DNA of 64,000 bases from Pampus argenteus (lineage: Eukaryota > Chordata > Actinopteri > Scombriformes > Stromateidae), in contig CM072877.1 of assembly GCA_036937835.1 (NCBI GenBank), positions 4,836,001-4,900,000 on the forward strand, written 5' to 3'. The translations under genes were made by a program, and so were the position numbers. Position 1 is the stretch's first letter. Every line of letters begins with the position of its first letter. Of the stretch, positions 33,601-45,438 are shown piece after piece. The notes under the pieces are model-generated. The model made no database searches. It saw nothing but the letters and a program-made list of their open reading frames with translations, and was not told where the DNA came from.

Positions 33601-35965
33601 AATATTATAAAAGTTTATTTAAAGCTAATATGAAGTTTGTTACTATATTTCCACCGCAGCGCAACACAGAAAGCCATCACTTACACTGAAACTACATTTG
33701 AAGGAGATCTTTTTAACAGCCAGTATGAACAGGAGGAATGATTACAGAGATAATAAGCTATTTTACTGTTCATATGGGCACCTAATTGTTGTTTTAAGAC
33801 ATGAAAAACTGTTGAAAAACCTGTACTTTAAGTGATAATCTTAAAGTCATGCCGCTAAACGAGAAAAATATATCAAAATATATAAAATACATCTGGGTTA
33901 ATCTTTTATTTTCAGTGCGTATTATTGGTCACACCATGATATATTATGATGTTGTATGATGTAACAGCTGTACAGTACATTAATAAAACTTGCTTTACTG
34001 TACTTGTGATGTATTTATATCCATAGAGGTAGTCCAAAGGTGTAAGGACAGAAATATATCTGACTGTTTATATTTAGACGTGGGGCGTCACTCTATACAG
34101 GATGAGCTCATGTTTCTAAGTGATGCACTGATACTCCACAGATAAATAATACACAAAGAAATACTGGTTGCCAGCCGCTCAATAAAAATACAATTTATAT
34201 TTATATTATATACAGTAAACTGGATCTGTTGTGCTGTTAGGTTATTGGATAATCGCCCAAATCATTTTTTCTGATTTTTCAGGAAACACAAAAAACTGAA
34301 CCATTTATTCATGAGGACATGATTTAGGTAAAAAAAAAAAAAAAAAAAAAAAAAGTTAAAGTACTAGTTTAAATGTATGTAAGTTAAAGTATTAACTGCT
34401 CATTTAAAATGTACCATAACATATGTGTTGTAATATTTTTAAAACACATCTTTTTCACATTTTTTCAAATAATTTAAAAAATGTTTCAAAATGGTCCTGA
34501 ACATGTTTGTCTCATGGAAACCAACCAAGTTGCCATTTCAGAGAAATAATTTTTATCATATTTTTAAACTTATTTGTTAAATATTATTTGTATTGGGTAG
34601 TCTCAGAGGAAAATGTAGCTATAGTCCATTGAAAATCCTTTACCTTTTGATTTTATTTACACTATGGCTACAGGAAATCCTGGTCTCTGATTGGCTGTCA
34701 GGTAACATAAACTAGATTTCCACATGTCCATGTAGAGACAATACTGGGTCATATGTCTGATGAACCAAACCAATAACTGTCTGAAAGGTACAAACTAATT
34801 TCCAGCTTTAAAAAAAAAAAGTTAAATCTTATGTAAAGCAGTAAATGAGCTAGAACATGAAAGCAGACATTGGTATGGTTGTTAAAATATTGCAGTTGTG
34901 CTTTTCATGTCGGTTTAAAATGTCCCATGTTGTACAGATTACATGTTGACAGTAATGTGCAGAGACAACCTGCAGTAACTCTACCCTGAGCTTCCCTCCC
35001 TCAATGTTTAGTGTTGACTGTAAAAACACTATTTGTGTCACTTTGTTTAGTATTCATTACTCCTCCCAGTAAATCTGTTCAAGGGCCGTGACATATTTCC
35101 TCACAGGATTGTTTAATGTTAACATTTCTTTGAATGTAAGACTTTTGTTAGTGGAATAAAGTGATTCTGGAGATGTTTCCACTCTTATATGATGGAGATT
35201 AGATCCAATATTGGGCAGAAGAAACAAAAGCATTTTTGCTTCTTGCTGCTTGTCAGTCATTAAACGTCTACTGTAATTTCAGAAGCGCCTGGTGGCTTAT
35301 CTCTGTTTTTTTAATTGCCTGCCTGTTGCTGCCTTGCTTTTTTTAATGGATACACCTTTCTTTTTTTTTTTTTACCTCTCAATTGTTCATTTTATCTACA
35401 GTACATATATTAGAAGTGGACCTTGTAATTCATTGTTCAGTCTTACACAGATTAATCTGTACAGTGTATCAGTCCAAATCACAAAAGCAGAAAATCCAAT
35501 GAATTATTTAAATACATATTGTTTGTAATTAAGTTTTTACCCTTTTGAAATTAGAATTCTGCTGCTGGAAAATATTTAATAATTCTGAATCACTGTATAA
35601 AGAATAGATTGACATAAATGATAAAAATGTTTATATTGGGGTGCGGTGTCAGGGTCTAAGGCACTGCTAAAAACCTGATCTCTCGCCACCTTTCTTGTCA
35701 TTTTACTACTTTTAAAAAACTTGGAAATTAAGACTTCATAAAGATATTCAGACCTCATATTTGTTTTTACCGGCTTTTTAAGGACCTGCTTGTGAAGAGA
35801 GAGGCAGATAAACAGTTTTAGACCTTACGAGGGCAAAGCGCTCTTCTCTATCCGCTCCTGCTCCAGCTGTATCTTCTGTCCGTACTCTCGTGCTCTGATC
35901 TCCCAGACGTTCCTCATGATGGAGGCGTCACAGCCGACCACCTCAGGGTTCCTGTCACTAGACAT
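30646..35965 (-). CDS. Gene B: Trp-motif (W-x-x-S-W) repeat protein, two coding exons
   Basis: Family not recognised. Coding exon 1 is 35965-35829 (the exon itself starts near 35986 after a tgtgtgcag acceptor, so a noncoding exon lies upstream). Exon 2 is 33346-30646. The junction is TC|T, phase 2, giving about 945 aa. Exon 1 encodes NVWEIRA and RIEKSAL. Exon 2 carries at least 17 motifs of the form W-x-x-[SACV]-[WF], mostly followed by K/R/M, roughly every 30-60 residues: WGKSW, WGQCW, WHMSW, WSKSW, WEESW, WANAW, WNKSW, WRESW, WKDSW, WQQVW, WGESW, WQAAW, WMEAW, WSASW, WGMSF, WRESW and WDESW. A few further sites are degraded. Segments between motifs are polar, basic and unlike each other. No signal peptide, membrane span or known domain is seen. 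It is a paralogue of gene A (same exon-1 spacing and motif) without the acidic expansion. The uninterrupted 2.7 kb frame argues for selection. Confidence 0.8.
33347..35828 (-). other. Intron of gene B
   Basis: AT-rich, with a 25-base A run at 34330-34354. The small frames at 34850-35260 show no coding character. I looked for leucine-rich-repeat exons here because exon 1 resembles LRRC2, and saw none. Confidence 0.7.
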
Positions 35966-35986
35966 CTTCAAACTGCTGTAAACTTC

Positions 35987-36223
35987 CTGCACACAGAGAA
36001 AAGGGTGAAGAATTGTTGCTTTATCCACATTTTTTTCTCTTTTTTTCTTTTGATAGTTAGTAGCATCCTGCAGAGGTAAAGATGATGTACCTTATAGTGA
36101 AGATCTTCTGCGTCGTCTGCACAGAGATGCTGCAGACAGCTCTCTTATATACTGCCACACTGAGAGTCATTAATCTGCTGTTAGATGTTTGAGAGGCTGT
36201 CCTGACTAAAAATAACACCCTCC

Positions 36224-36271
<48 letters not shown>

Positions 36272-39189
36272 GAAGATCCACTGCCTTGATACATGCCTGA
36301 AATATTACAGTAAAATCTTTTTTGCAAAACAAATACATTTAAACAAGTAAATTCAGCTGATAATATGTCTTTATTAAAATTTGTAATGGAGTACTTTTAC
36401 ATTGCAGTATTGGTAATTTTATTACCTTTAAGTAAAACATCTGAGGACTTCTTCCACCACTGGAGTCACCTTTACACTTTTATCATAGGAAATTACATCA
36501 TAACAAGTAGCAAATACAAAAACGTAATAATACATTTGTCCTTAAAATCGTTCTTGATCAAATCCATCAAAGTATCAACAAAAATAATAAGACTTCAACC
36601 ACATGGTACCATAAATATTCACAGCAAGGAAATCTGATAAGCAGTTTTTTATTTTTATTTTTTATATATCTCACCCTGAACAAAAGTGAATCTTTCATCT
36701 TTACATCTTTATTCCGAGGCTCCACTGCCAGCATCATTGCTTAGGTCTAAAATCAGCACCACTGTCATGTGTCATGTCATGTGTTGTTTGCAGTTTAAGT
36801 TTTATGGAGCATATATCTGGCTCACGCCATAAAGCTCCTTCTTGCCATACATGTACAGAAAGCCTGCCTGTGCAGAACGGCATGCTGGGAACGTCAACCT
36901 TCCTAAAACACAGATACATTCAGTTCTGCTGAAAACATCCAAGACACAAAACTTATACTTCTGGCACATATTGAAACCACTAACTCACAGCCTTGTTGTT
37001 GACCTATGTATGCTAAACCATAATCACATTGTCTGCTTTGCACTAAATTTGAGTTTCTAAAACACACTTTTAAAATAACTACCCGTGGTTATCTACGTAC
37101 GACATATTATTCATAACTAAAAGCCTAGCGTATGTTGTATCAATCACCTGCACAGCGAATGTACACGTGAAAATGCATGTAACCAATTAGATCACTTAGA
37201 GATTATTAGCATGAACACAATAAATAGGATTCAGGTTTGCTCTTTGGTGTATTTTGTTTACAGTACAATATGTTAACTATGTCAATAATTGTGTCCGATA
37301 CCGTTATGAGTGTATGAACACTGAGAATAAACAAATATGTTTGCTTCCACGTTGCGTTTGTGTTCATAGTCTATATATTTACATCATATATAATATATAT
37401 GATATATATTTATATCATATACGTATGCAGCTGGCATGTGGAAAGAGCTATTTATTTGTTGTTTGCATGTAAATGTGTGATGCATTTTTAGAAGAGTTTA
37501 TATAGCAAACTATATAACTATGTGACTATATAGCTATAGTTACATATCTTGCCAATTTTGTGCATGTTTTTGGTTTTTTTAGAAATTATTTTTTATCAAT
37601 AATCAAAACAAGTACATAAGCACAGCCCTTAAACTTGAAATATGTCACTAATGTAAAAAAAAGATAAGAGATCTGAGTCTACAGTATGTATATAGGTAAT
37701 TTAAAAAAATAATCTTCTCCAAATTCACATCAAACTAAATTTAAATGTATAGTTTGTCTGACTTGACACGCACTGACATGATCGTCAGCATGTATAGCCA
37801 CCTCTTTAGCAAACTGTGTATAACGAGCAACTTGTATGCTCAGGGGAGGAGGTGCAGTAAGTGAGTCATAAATCTAAAAAAAGAGACTGAACAATATGTA
37901 CAAATGTATGACCCGCATCTTCATACATTAGATATCCTGAGCTGTAACCGCTGACGGTTGAAATAGAGCTGCACAGTCTGTTCCCATGTCTCATGTATGA
38001 CATGCCCACCGAGCACTCATCATATGCCACATTTCACATGTAACTGATATACTGTGGATGGACCTGATTATGTAGAATAACTCTAATGATAAGTTACATC
38101 CACGTTAACCAATTCTAACCATTCATTATGAACATAGTTATACAATTATGACAACAATGTTTGCTTTATGCATTTTAGCATGAAGCATACTGACAAAAAA
38201 AAATCATTTTAAAAAGATACTATTAGTTCAGTAGATAAATATCGCTCATTAGTCAAAACTACATCAAGTATCACTGTATTCATTAGCTTATTAGATCTGC
38301 CAATCAGGATTATGCAAATTTTATACAGAAAGAGACAAAACATGTTTACAAAAAAATAAAAATAAATATGGAATCCTAAAAAAAATTTTCTCTCAATGCC
38401 TAATTATGGTTATATTTAGTATAATGAGAGACTCTGTAAGTTTAAAACATATATATATAAATATATATATACTCAATGTATCTTTATATAGTGTACTTTT
38501 CAACATGTTGCCTTTGAACTAATGGCCAGTGATTGACTACAACTTATTCAGCCTCTTTTAGGTCAATGCAACATTATTTATAACATATTTTACATACACA
38601 GCGGCGATTTAAGGCAATTTAAAAAGCATAAACAGTAAACACTCTAATAGAAAGAGTATATGCAGTAATAAAAGTAGTAAAACTACATCCTCTGAACACG
38701 TTAGAGCCTCCATGGTAAAGTATGCTCTGGAGGCACAGGAGGAGAAATAAGGCACCAAGATGTGCGCAGGATCTCTCTCTCTCTCTGAGCTTGGAACTGT
38801 TTGTGTTTGTTGTTCCCATCACTCTGTGTTCCCATCACTCTGGTGTCACCTTCTGACACCTGAGTGATGGGATGAATGGAAACACTTCCCACATTCTACT
38901 TATTCAGACGGTGAGTGTGAAGAAACACAAACAAATGTGAATAAGTTTACAGAGTTTTCTAGCAATGTGGGACCTGTATGTTTTAAATGGACATAATGAC
39001 TTGCAAGTGATGGAGGTGTTTTATATGCATTTTGGTTTCATTCATTTTCTACTGTTTTCTGATTTGTATTTTCTTTTCAATTTCAGGTTGATTAACTTTA
39101 GTTTCCTTTTGTTTGTTTGTTACTCAACCTGAAGCCAAAAAAAAAAAGAGGCTTAAATAAACATTTAAAGGACTGCAAAATCCTGGTTA
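35987..39189. other. Upstream of gene B, no gene seen
   Basis: AT-rich DNA with a CA repeat at 36226-36269. The gene B promoter and any noncoding first exon should lie in the nearer part. No coding frame is convincing. Confidence 0.5.
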
Positions 39190-40258
39190 AAGTTCCAGGT
39201 AGCTTTAAGTTACAGGTAACGTTAAAGTTCCAGGTAGCTTTAAGTTACAGGTAACGTTAAAGTTACAGGTAGCTTTAAGTTACAGGTAACGTTAAATTAC
39301 AGGTAGCTTTAAGTTACAGGTAACGTTAAAGTTCCAGGTAGCTTTAAGTTACAGGTAACGTTAAAGTTCCAGGTATCTTTAAGTTACAGGTAACGTTAAA
39401 GTTACAGGTAGCTTTAAGTTACAGGTAACGTTAAAGTTACAGGTAGCTTTAAGTTACAGGTAACGTTAAAGTTACAGGTAACGTTAAAGTTACAGGTAGC
39501 TTTAAGTTACAGGTAACGTTAAAGTTACAGGTAACGTTAAAGTTACAGGTAGCTTTAAGTTACAGGTAACGTTAAAGTTACAGGTAACGTTAAAGTTACC
39601 GGTAGCTTTAAGTTACAGGTAACGTTAAAGTTCCAGGTAGCTTTAAGTTACAGGTAACGTTAAAGTTACAGGTAGCTTTAAGTTACAGGTAACGTTAGAG
39701 TTACAGGTAGCTTTAAGTTACAGGTAACGTTAAAGTTACAGGTAGGTTTAAGTTACAGGTAACGTTAAAGTTACAGGTAGCTTTAAGTTACAGGTAACGT
39801 TAAAGTTACAGGTAGCTTTAAGTTACAGGTAACGTTAAAGTTACAGGTAACGTTAAAGTTACCGGTAGCTTTAAGTTACAGGTAACGTTAAAGTTCCAGG
39901 TAGCTTTAAGTTACAGGTAACGTTAAAGTTACAGGTAGCTTTAAGTTACAGGTAACGTTAGAGTTACAGGTAGCTTTAAGTTACAGGTAACGTTAAAGTT
40001 ACAGGTAGGTTTAAGTTACAGGTAACGTTAAAGTTACAGGTAGCTTTAAGTTACAGGTAACGTTAAAGTTACAGGTAGCTTTAAGTTACAGGTAACGTTA
40101 GAGTTACAGGTAGCTTTAAGTTACAGGTAACGTTAAAGTTACAGGTAGCTTTAAGTTCCAGGTAACGTTAAAGTTACAGGTAGCTTTAAGTTACAGGTAA
40201 CGTTAAAGTTACAGGTAGCTTTAAGTTACAGGTAACGTTATAGTTCCAGGTAGCTTTA
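39190..40258. repeat. Minisatellite, ~35-bp period, ~1.07 kb
   Basis: The unit alternates two related halves, AAGTTACAGGTAGCTTT and AAGTTACAGGTAACGTTA. Some units lose one half, which gives 17-18 bp steps. Scattered variants (TTCC for TTAC, TAGGT for TAGCT, TTAG for TTAA) themselves recur in blocks, for example the stretches near 39600-39740 and 39860-40000. This points to higher-order duplication. Both halves contain a GTTACAGGTAAC-like near-palindrome. Confidence 0.95.
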
Positions 40259-40313
40259 ACCTCACATCTTTTAACAGGTCTACGTGTTTACACAGAGGTA
40301 AGTGGAATCCTTG

Positions 40314-40637
40314 TTAGTTCTTGCTCTGTGTTTGTGGCACCATAACGTTGCTGTTCTCAGCTTGACTTGACCCGTGACTCTTCTGTTGAATGTGGTTGGA
40401 TCTATTTTTTGTAATAATGTCTAATATTCTCTGACCAGGTGTCATCTTTATCTCTGCTTCACTCCCCGTCAGTAACAGGCCTGCAGTCCTCCTTCTATCA
40501 GTCAGTTTGACAGCAGCATAAACTTCAGAGGAAGTTTTAAATCCATCTCCAGTTCCGTCCTTCAGTCCAGCCTCTGCTTTTTTATTTATATCTTTCCACC
40601 ACCACATTTCAAATGTAAATTGTACTTTTCCCTGCAT
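40314..40637 (-). CDS. Unrecognised 107-residue ORF beside the minisatellite
   Basis: An uninterrupted ATG-to-TAA frame with balanced codon use. The peptide begins with Met-Gln-Gly-Lys, has a Trp triplet (MWWWKD) near residue 11, then hydrophilic segments such as EVYAAVKLTDRRR, and ends Gln-Ser-Lys-Asn. No domain is recognised and no nearby exons join to it. It could be a single-exon gene, a gene relic or chance. Confidence 0.3.
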   Translation of the reverse strand: MQGKVQFTFEMWWWKDINKKAEAGLKDGTGDGFKTSSEVYAAVKLTDRRRTAGLLLTGSEAEIKMTPGQRILDIITKNRSNHIQQKSHGSSQAENSNVMVPQTQSKN

Positions 40638-41280
40638 TGTAGCTGGAGTGCCTGCTGTTAAAATATTATATAGGATGTGAACATTTTATTATTTTTTTTG
40701 GATGACACAAGGATGGTTAGATAAGAGTTTTAGATCATTTACAAATCTTATATGAAAACCCCCAAAACAGAAGATACAAGTTTAACTCTCACAATGAGTA
40801 CTTCTACTTTTGATATTTGAGTACATTTACAAGTAAGAATCTGAATCTGAATAGAGGACTTTACTTGTATTGCGGTACATTTATTTCATTAATGAAATTA
40901 CCCAATTACTTTATTTTATTATTTACACAAAATAGGAAAACAGATAGAATGATTATATAGATTTTTGAACACATTATGTCACTTTTTTAGCTATATTACA
41001 CATGCTTTATAAATATTGTAGGGCTACAAAGCTTTTTCAAATATATGAGTAGGTCAATTTCTGGCTGTTGTATGAGTAAAATGATGAATTAGTGCTTCAC
41101 TTTAAGGTAACAGTAGAATGAAATTCTGTAAGATTATGAGCTGTTACAGCTCTGGACTACAGTCAATAATTTACATTTTATGAATTAAATTAGATGGTTT
41201 CTCTAATATCGTGATTTTTTTTTCTCAACGTGTTTTTATTGTGTATCTACCTTCATCTACAACAGCAGGTTTGAAATTTA

Positions 41281-41296
41281 CCACCAGGGGGCGGCA
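41281..41296 (+). promoter_or_regulatory. CTCF-like motif upstream of dnajc25
   Basis: CCACCAGGGGGCGGCA closely matches the well-known CTCF core (CCACCAGGGGGCGC type). It lies about 420 bases upstream of the dnajc25 start codon. Weaker similar words are at about 55417-55428 (CAGCAGGGGGCGAC). Binding is not shown by sequence alone. Confidence 0.45.
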
Positions 41297-41599
41297 GAGA
41301 GAGTCTGTAACTATGGCACGTCATCATCTGTCCCGGACACAAAGATCGTTTATAAAGCTCAGAGTGTTTACTCAGTGCATATAACACTGGACCAGTGTTT
41401 TTGTGATATTGATGATTTCACAGTTGTGTATAGATCGGTCAATGGAAAATGAATATGGAAAAAAGACTATGGATATGAAACAAGTACACTTGACTCCCTT
41501 TTCCAACCAACCGAGAAGAAAGAAAGAAATATACGTAAAACAAAACAAGACATTAGGAATAAGACAGAAAAGATGCTCTCCTGTTCTAGCGTAGACAAT

Positions 41600-42056
41600 C
41601 TTTGATGCATCGTCAGCCTTCCGTCCCGTCGCGGCCTGATGGCGTAAGCAGCGTGCGACCGCGCCAGGGCTCCGGGTTGGTTGGCAGCAGGCAGCGGTGC
41701 AGATGGAGATGGCTGCCGTCACGCAGCGGAGCCGCGGCGGCGGCCGAGGGTTTGCTGGCTGTCAGCGGACGGTGACGCCTTGGTGGCGGCTCGCGGTGCT
41801 CCTGTTCTGCGTATCCTTGCTACCGACGGCCGCAGCGCTGGTTGAGGGCCTGTACTGCGGGACGGAGGTCTGCTACGATGTGCTCGGCGTCACCCGGGAG
41901 GCCCCCAAGGCGGAGATCGCCCGGGCTTACCGGCAGCTGGCCCGCCGGTACCATCCTGACCGGTTCCGGCTGGGAGAGCCCGGCATGGAGGGAGAGACCC
42001 AGGAGTCCGCCCAGAAGAAGTTCCTGCTCATCGTGACCGCGTACGAGACGCTAAAG
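41600..42056 (+). promoter_or_regulatory. CpG-rich promoter/first-exon region of dnajc25
   Basis: Sharp rise in G+C and CpG compared with the AT-rich surroundings, covering the 5' UTR and first exon. This is typical of a housekeeping vertebrate promoter. No TATA box was identified. Confidence 0.6.
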
Positions 42057-45000
42057 GTCGGTTAAGCCTCTAAAGTTTGACTGTGTATTGATCCTCCCTG
42101 CAGGGCTTTACTGTTCTATCATCTGCTGTTATCAGCTGGATTTATTACGGTGCTTCCTCTGATACCTCAGCAGTTTTCATGAAGAGACTGATGTGATTTT
42201 ACCTGTAATACCCCTTTAAATGTGGACGGTGGTTATTGACCTGCTGTGTAGCAGTATAATGTTCTAATGCAGCATGTTGTGTGCTTCCTTCTTCATGAAA
42301 CATTCCTCTTTTATTCAATAGGGACTCATAGTGCGTTTTTACATCCTATAAAATGTTACATAATATAGGTCATATATATATATAATATGTGTTATTGAGG
42401 TTGTAGTGGGTGGTGCTGCTGTACTGAGAAGTGTCCTTAATATTTTGTCCACACCATTAACATACACGAGAAGGGGCAAAACAAATTAGGAACACTTTAA
42501 AACATAAACAACAATAAACATAAATGATATGTTATTTTCATATCTGTTCTGGCGCTATGCCTGCAGTACATCTGTGTAGAGCTCAGTTCCTCTGTCTAAT
42601 GGCCGAGTGCCACATAGACAGAACAGCTTGCACAACAAGTCTTTCATGAACAATATTTGGACCTGAAAACTGAAAAAACAAGAGCCAGACAGCGTGTCTG
42701 TGTGTGTGTCTGTGTGTGTGTCTGTGTGTGAGAGAGAGGAAGAAAGCCTGCAGGTATTTAAAGAAACAAAACACAGGAAAAAAACAAACAAAAAAACAAA
42801 CAAACGATGTATTAAGACTTCAGATAGAGATGTGTGTGTTTGGTGAGAAATCTTGGCTGCTGGGAACCAGAAGAGGTGCCAAACAACTGCATGTTCAGTT
42901 TGAATGAGTAGCGTCTGAATCACAGGTTGCTTGCTGCTCCAGTATCATCAGATTGGATGGTTGTTTTTTTGTTGTTTTTTTTCATCCAGTTGGGATGTTT
43001 TTCATTTAATTGGAGCGTTTCAGTAAAGCTATATTCCATTAAACTGCCCCCCTGCTATCCTGGATTCAGTTGGCTCTCACACTGATAACTGATGAATGTC
43101 ATTTCAGTTTATTGCAGCTAATCTTTTTCTCATTCCAGTTATTATTCAGTCAGAGTTCGGTGATAAAACACATATAAAAGATCTTTAACATTTAATAGAA
43201 CAATCATTTTCTGATTTCTATTGTATATGTTTTGAGTTTGCCTAATTCTACTGATGAAACAGAAGACTGGCCGTATACAAAATCATTTTTATAAAATGGG
43301 CTACTTTGATGATGATTGGGCCGGTTCTTACTTTTTCTCTGTCCAATCTGGCGACACAGGTTCTACCACGCAACCAACTACGTTTTCATCGGAAACCGAC
43401 ACGTAAACTGTCCTATAAATGATTTTGAAGAGTAGCTTGTGTCACGGAAATTATTAACACGACAATCTAAGGTCTCACTCAGCAAAATAAATAGGATACA
43501 TGAATGACAGTTTATGAAAAGAAAGATTTAAATGTGAATAGATTTACAAACAGGAGACAGGCGACATTAAAATAAGTTTGTTTTGCTTTCTTTCTTTTTT
43601 TTAAAAATTTGGGATGAAACAGGTTTGGCTGGCTTCTTCTCCTCTGTTTTTCTTCAGCTAATGTATGTATGTATGTATGTATGTATGTATGTGTGTATGT
43701 GTGTCTGTCTGTCTGTCTGTGTATATGTGTGCACGTGCAGGACGAGGACACCCGGCGAGACTACGACTACATGCTGGACCATCCTGAGGAGTACTACCAG
43801 CACTACTACGCCTACTACCGCCGACAGCTCACCCCCAAAGTGGACGTCAGAGTTGTTATCCTGGTCACCATCTGTGCCATCTCCATCTTCCAGGTACCAC
43901 TCTAAAAACATGCCGTAACTTCGGTCGTGACACATCGCCTCACGTCTTCCTCTTGTCTTTCTCTTGTCTTTCTCCGTATTTACTGTTTTTAGTTAGTTTC
44001 TGACTAAAAACACTAGAACACAAAGCGCGTATTATTCCGCAGTTGAACAAAAAGAGGAAGCAAGTGTTTGTAACGGTGACAGTGCAGAACTGTCTAATGA
44101 ATAAGGGAAAACAGTGTGTGAGCACCGACTAGACCTTAAAGACCATAAAAACAGAGCTGATATACAGACTCATTTTCAGGTCAGTGTATATCGCATATAG
44201 AAAATGCTGATCAGTCCCTCCAGGATTTCACCTAGTTTTATTTTCATTATTATGTATGATTTTTGCAGCAGCTTTTCTCAGAACATTGCAAAACAATTTT
44301 TTTGTTGTTTTATGTGCTCTTACTGCAGTAAAATTGTGGGAATTAGGAAAAGTTGTCGTATGCAAAATCAGATAATAAAACAGTCAGACTGTGCGTTACA
44401 CCAAGCTCTTCATCTGCGTGTAACAAACAGACAGTTGACTGGACTTTAATTAATTAATTAATTATGAGATATGAGATTCAGAAGGTTTATTTATTGAGAA
44501 CTGCTGAGAGTTTAAGTTTCAGTAACAGACTCAGTGGCTGTAATTTAGATGCTGAGTTATTGGCCACACCTAGAAACAGCTGGTCTCGCCTCCCTCTCTC
44601 TCTCCTCCAGTACTACAGCTGGCACAGCAGCTACAACGAGGCCATTAACTACCTGGTGACGGTCCCCAAGTACCGGATCCAGGCCACCGAGATCGCCAAG
44701 AAGCAGGGCCTCCTCAACCGCACCAAGGAGAAGGGCAAGAACCGGCGCTCCAAAGAGGAGATCCGGGAGCAGGAGGAAGAGGTGATCCGCGACATCATCA
44801 AAACCAAGATCGACATCAAAGGCGGCTACCAGAAGCCCAACCTGTCGGACATCCTGCTGTGTCAGATCGTGCTCTTCCCTTACTACCTGACCAACTACAT
44901 CACCTGGTACGTCTCCTGGATTTACCGCTTCACCATCTGCAGGGAGGAATACGGAAACGAGGAAAAGCTTTACGTGATCAGGTCAGTCGTCAGTTGGTGT

Positions 45001-45438
45001 TCTACTGCCCGGGTGAATGAATACATCTTTATGTGTTTTCTACCTCGGCGTCAGGTCACCTCGCAACAGTCTGAATGTGTTTTCAATCCTCAGGAGGTAC
45101 ATGAAGATGTCTCAGTCTCAGTTCGACAGTCTGGATGAAAGCAACAGACAGTCGTTCCTGGAGAAACAGCTCTGGATCAAAGAAAACTACGAGGTTTGTG
45201 ACTTAAAATTCGTTAGATTCGTCCTCGTGAAAGCATATAGCACAGGTAATTCAAACACCCCTTTTTATGTGTTGCGTGTAAACATTCCTCGTGTGCGTGT
45301 GTGTGTGTTTTCCAGGTGTACAGAAAAGAGCAGGAGGAGGAGATGAAGGTTAAGATGGCGACTGACCCAAGGATGAAGAGGTACAGGCGCTGGATGAAGA
45401 ACGAGGGTCCGGGCCGGCTCACCTTCGTCGACGACTGA
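41703..45438 (+). CDS. dnajc25: dnajc25, membrane J-domain co-chaperone (complete, 5 exons)
   Basis: Type III Hsp40 co-chaperone that stimulates Hsp70 ATPase activity at a membrane. Coding exons: 41703-42056, 43741-43893, 44611-44981, 45094-45193, 45316-45438. All junctions are GT-AG and in phase, giving 366 aa, about the size of mammalian DNAJC25. The first 50 residues hold a hydrophobic segment (LAVLLFCVSLLPTAAAL). The J domain follows at about 56-120, starting CYDVLGV, with HPD at residues 84-86. A second hydrophobic segment (VVILVTICAISIF) ends exon 2 and a third (ILLCQIVLFPYYL) is in exon 3. Between them lies a basic, charged coiled-coil-like stretch. The C-terminus is charged and ends FVDD. 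The start was chosen because it opens the frame in CpG-rich DNA; an in-frame second ATG is two codons downstream. AATAAA at 45601 is a candidate polyadenylation signal. Confidence 0.97.
42057..43740 (+). other. dnajc25 intron 1
   Basis: No separate gene seen. Contains TGTGTGTC repeats at about 42698-42730 and an ATGT tetranucleotide run at about 43662-43693, which sits just before the exon 2 acceptor. Confidence 0.85.

Noticed and set aside
44464..45346. Plus-strand frames of 224 and 109 residues
   Set aside because: These are dnajc25 exons 3-5 read through introns and in wrong frames; the spliced model explains them.
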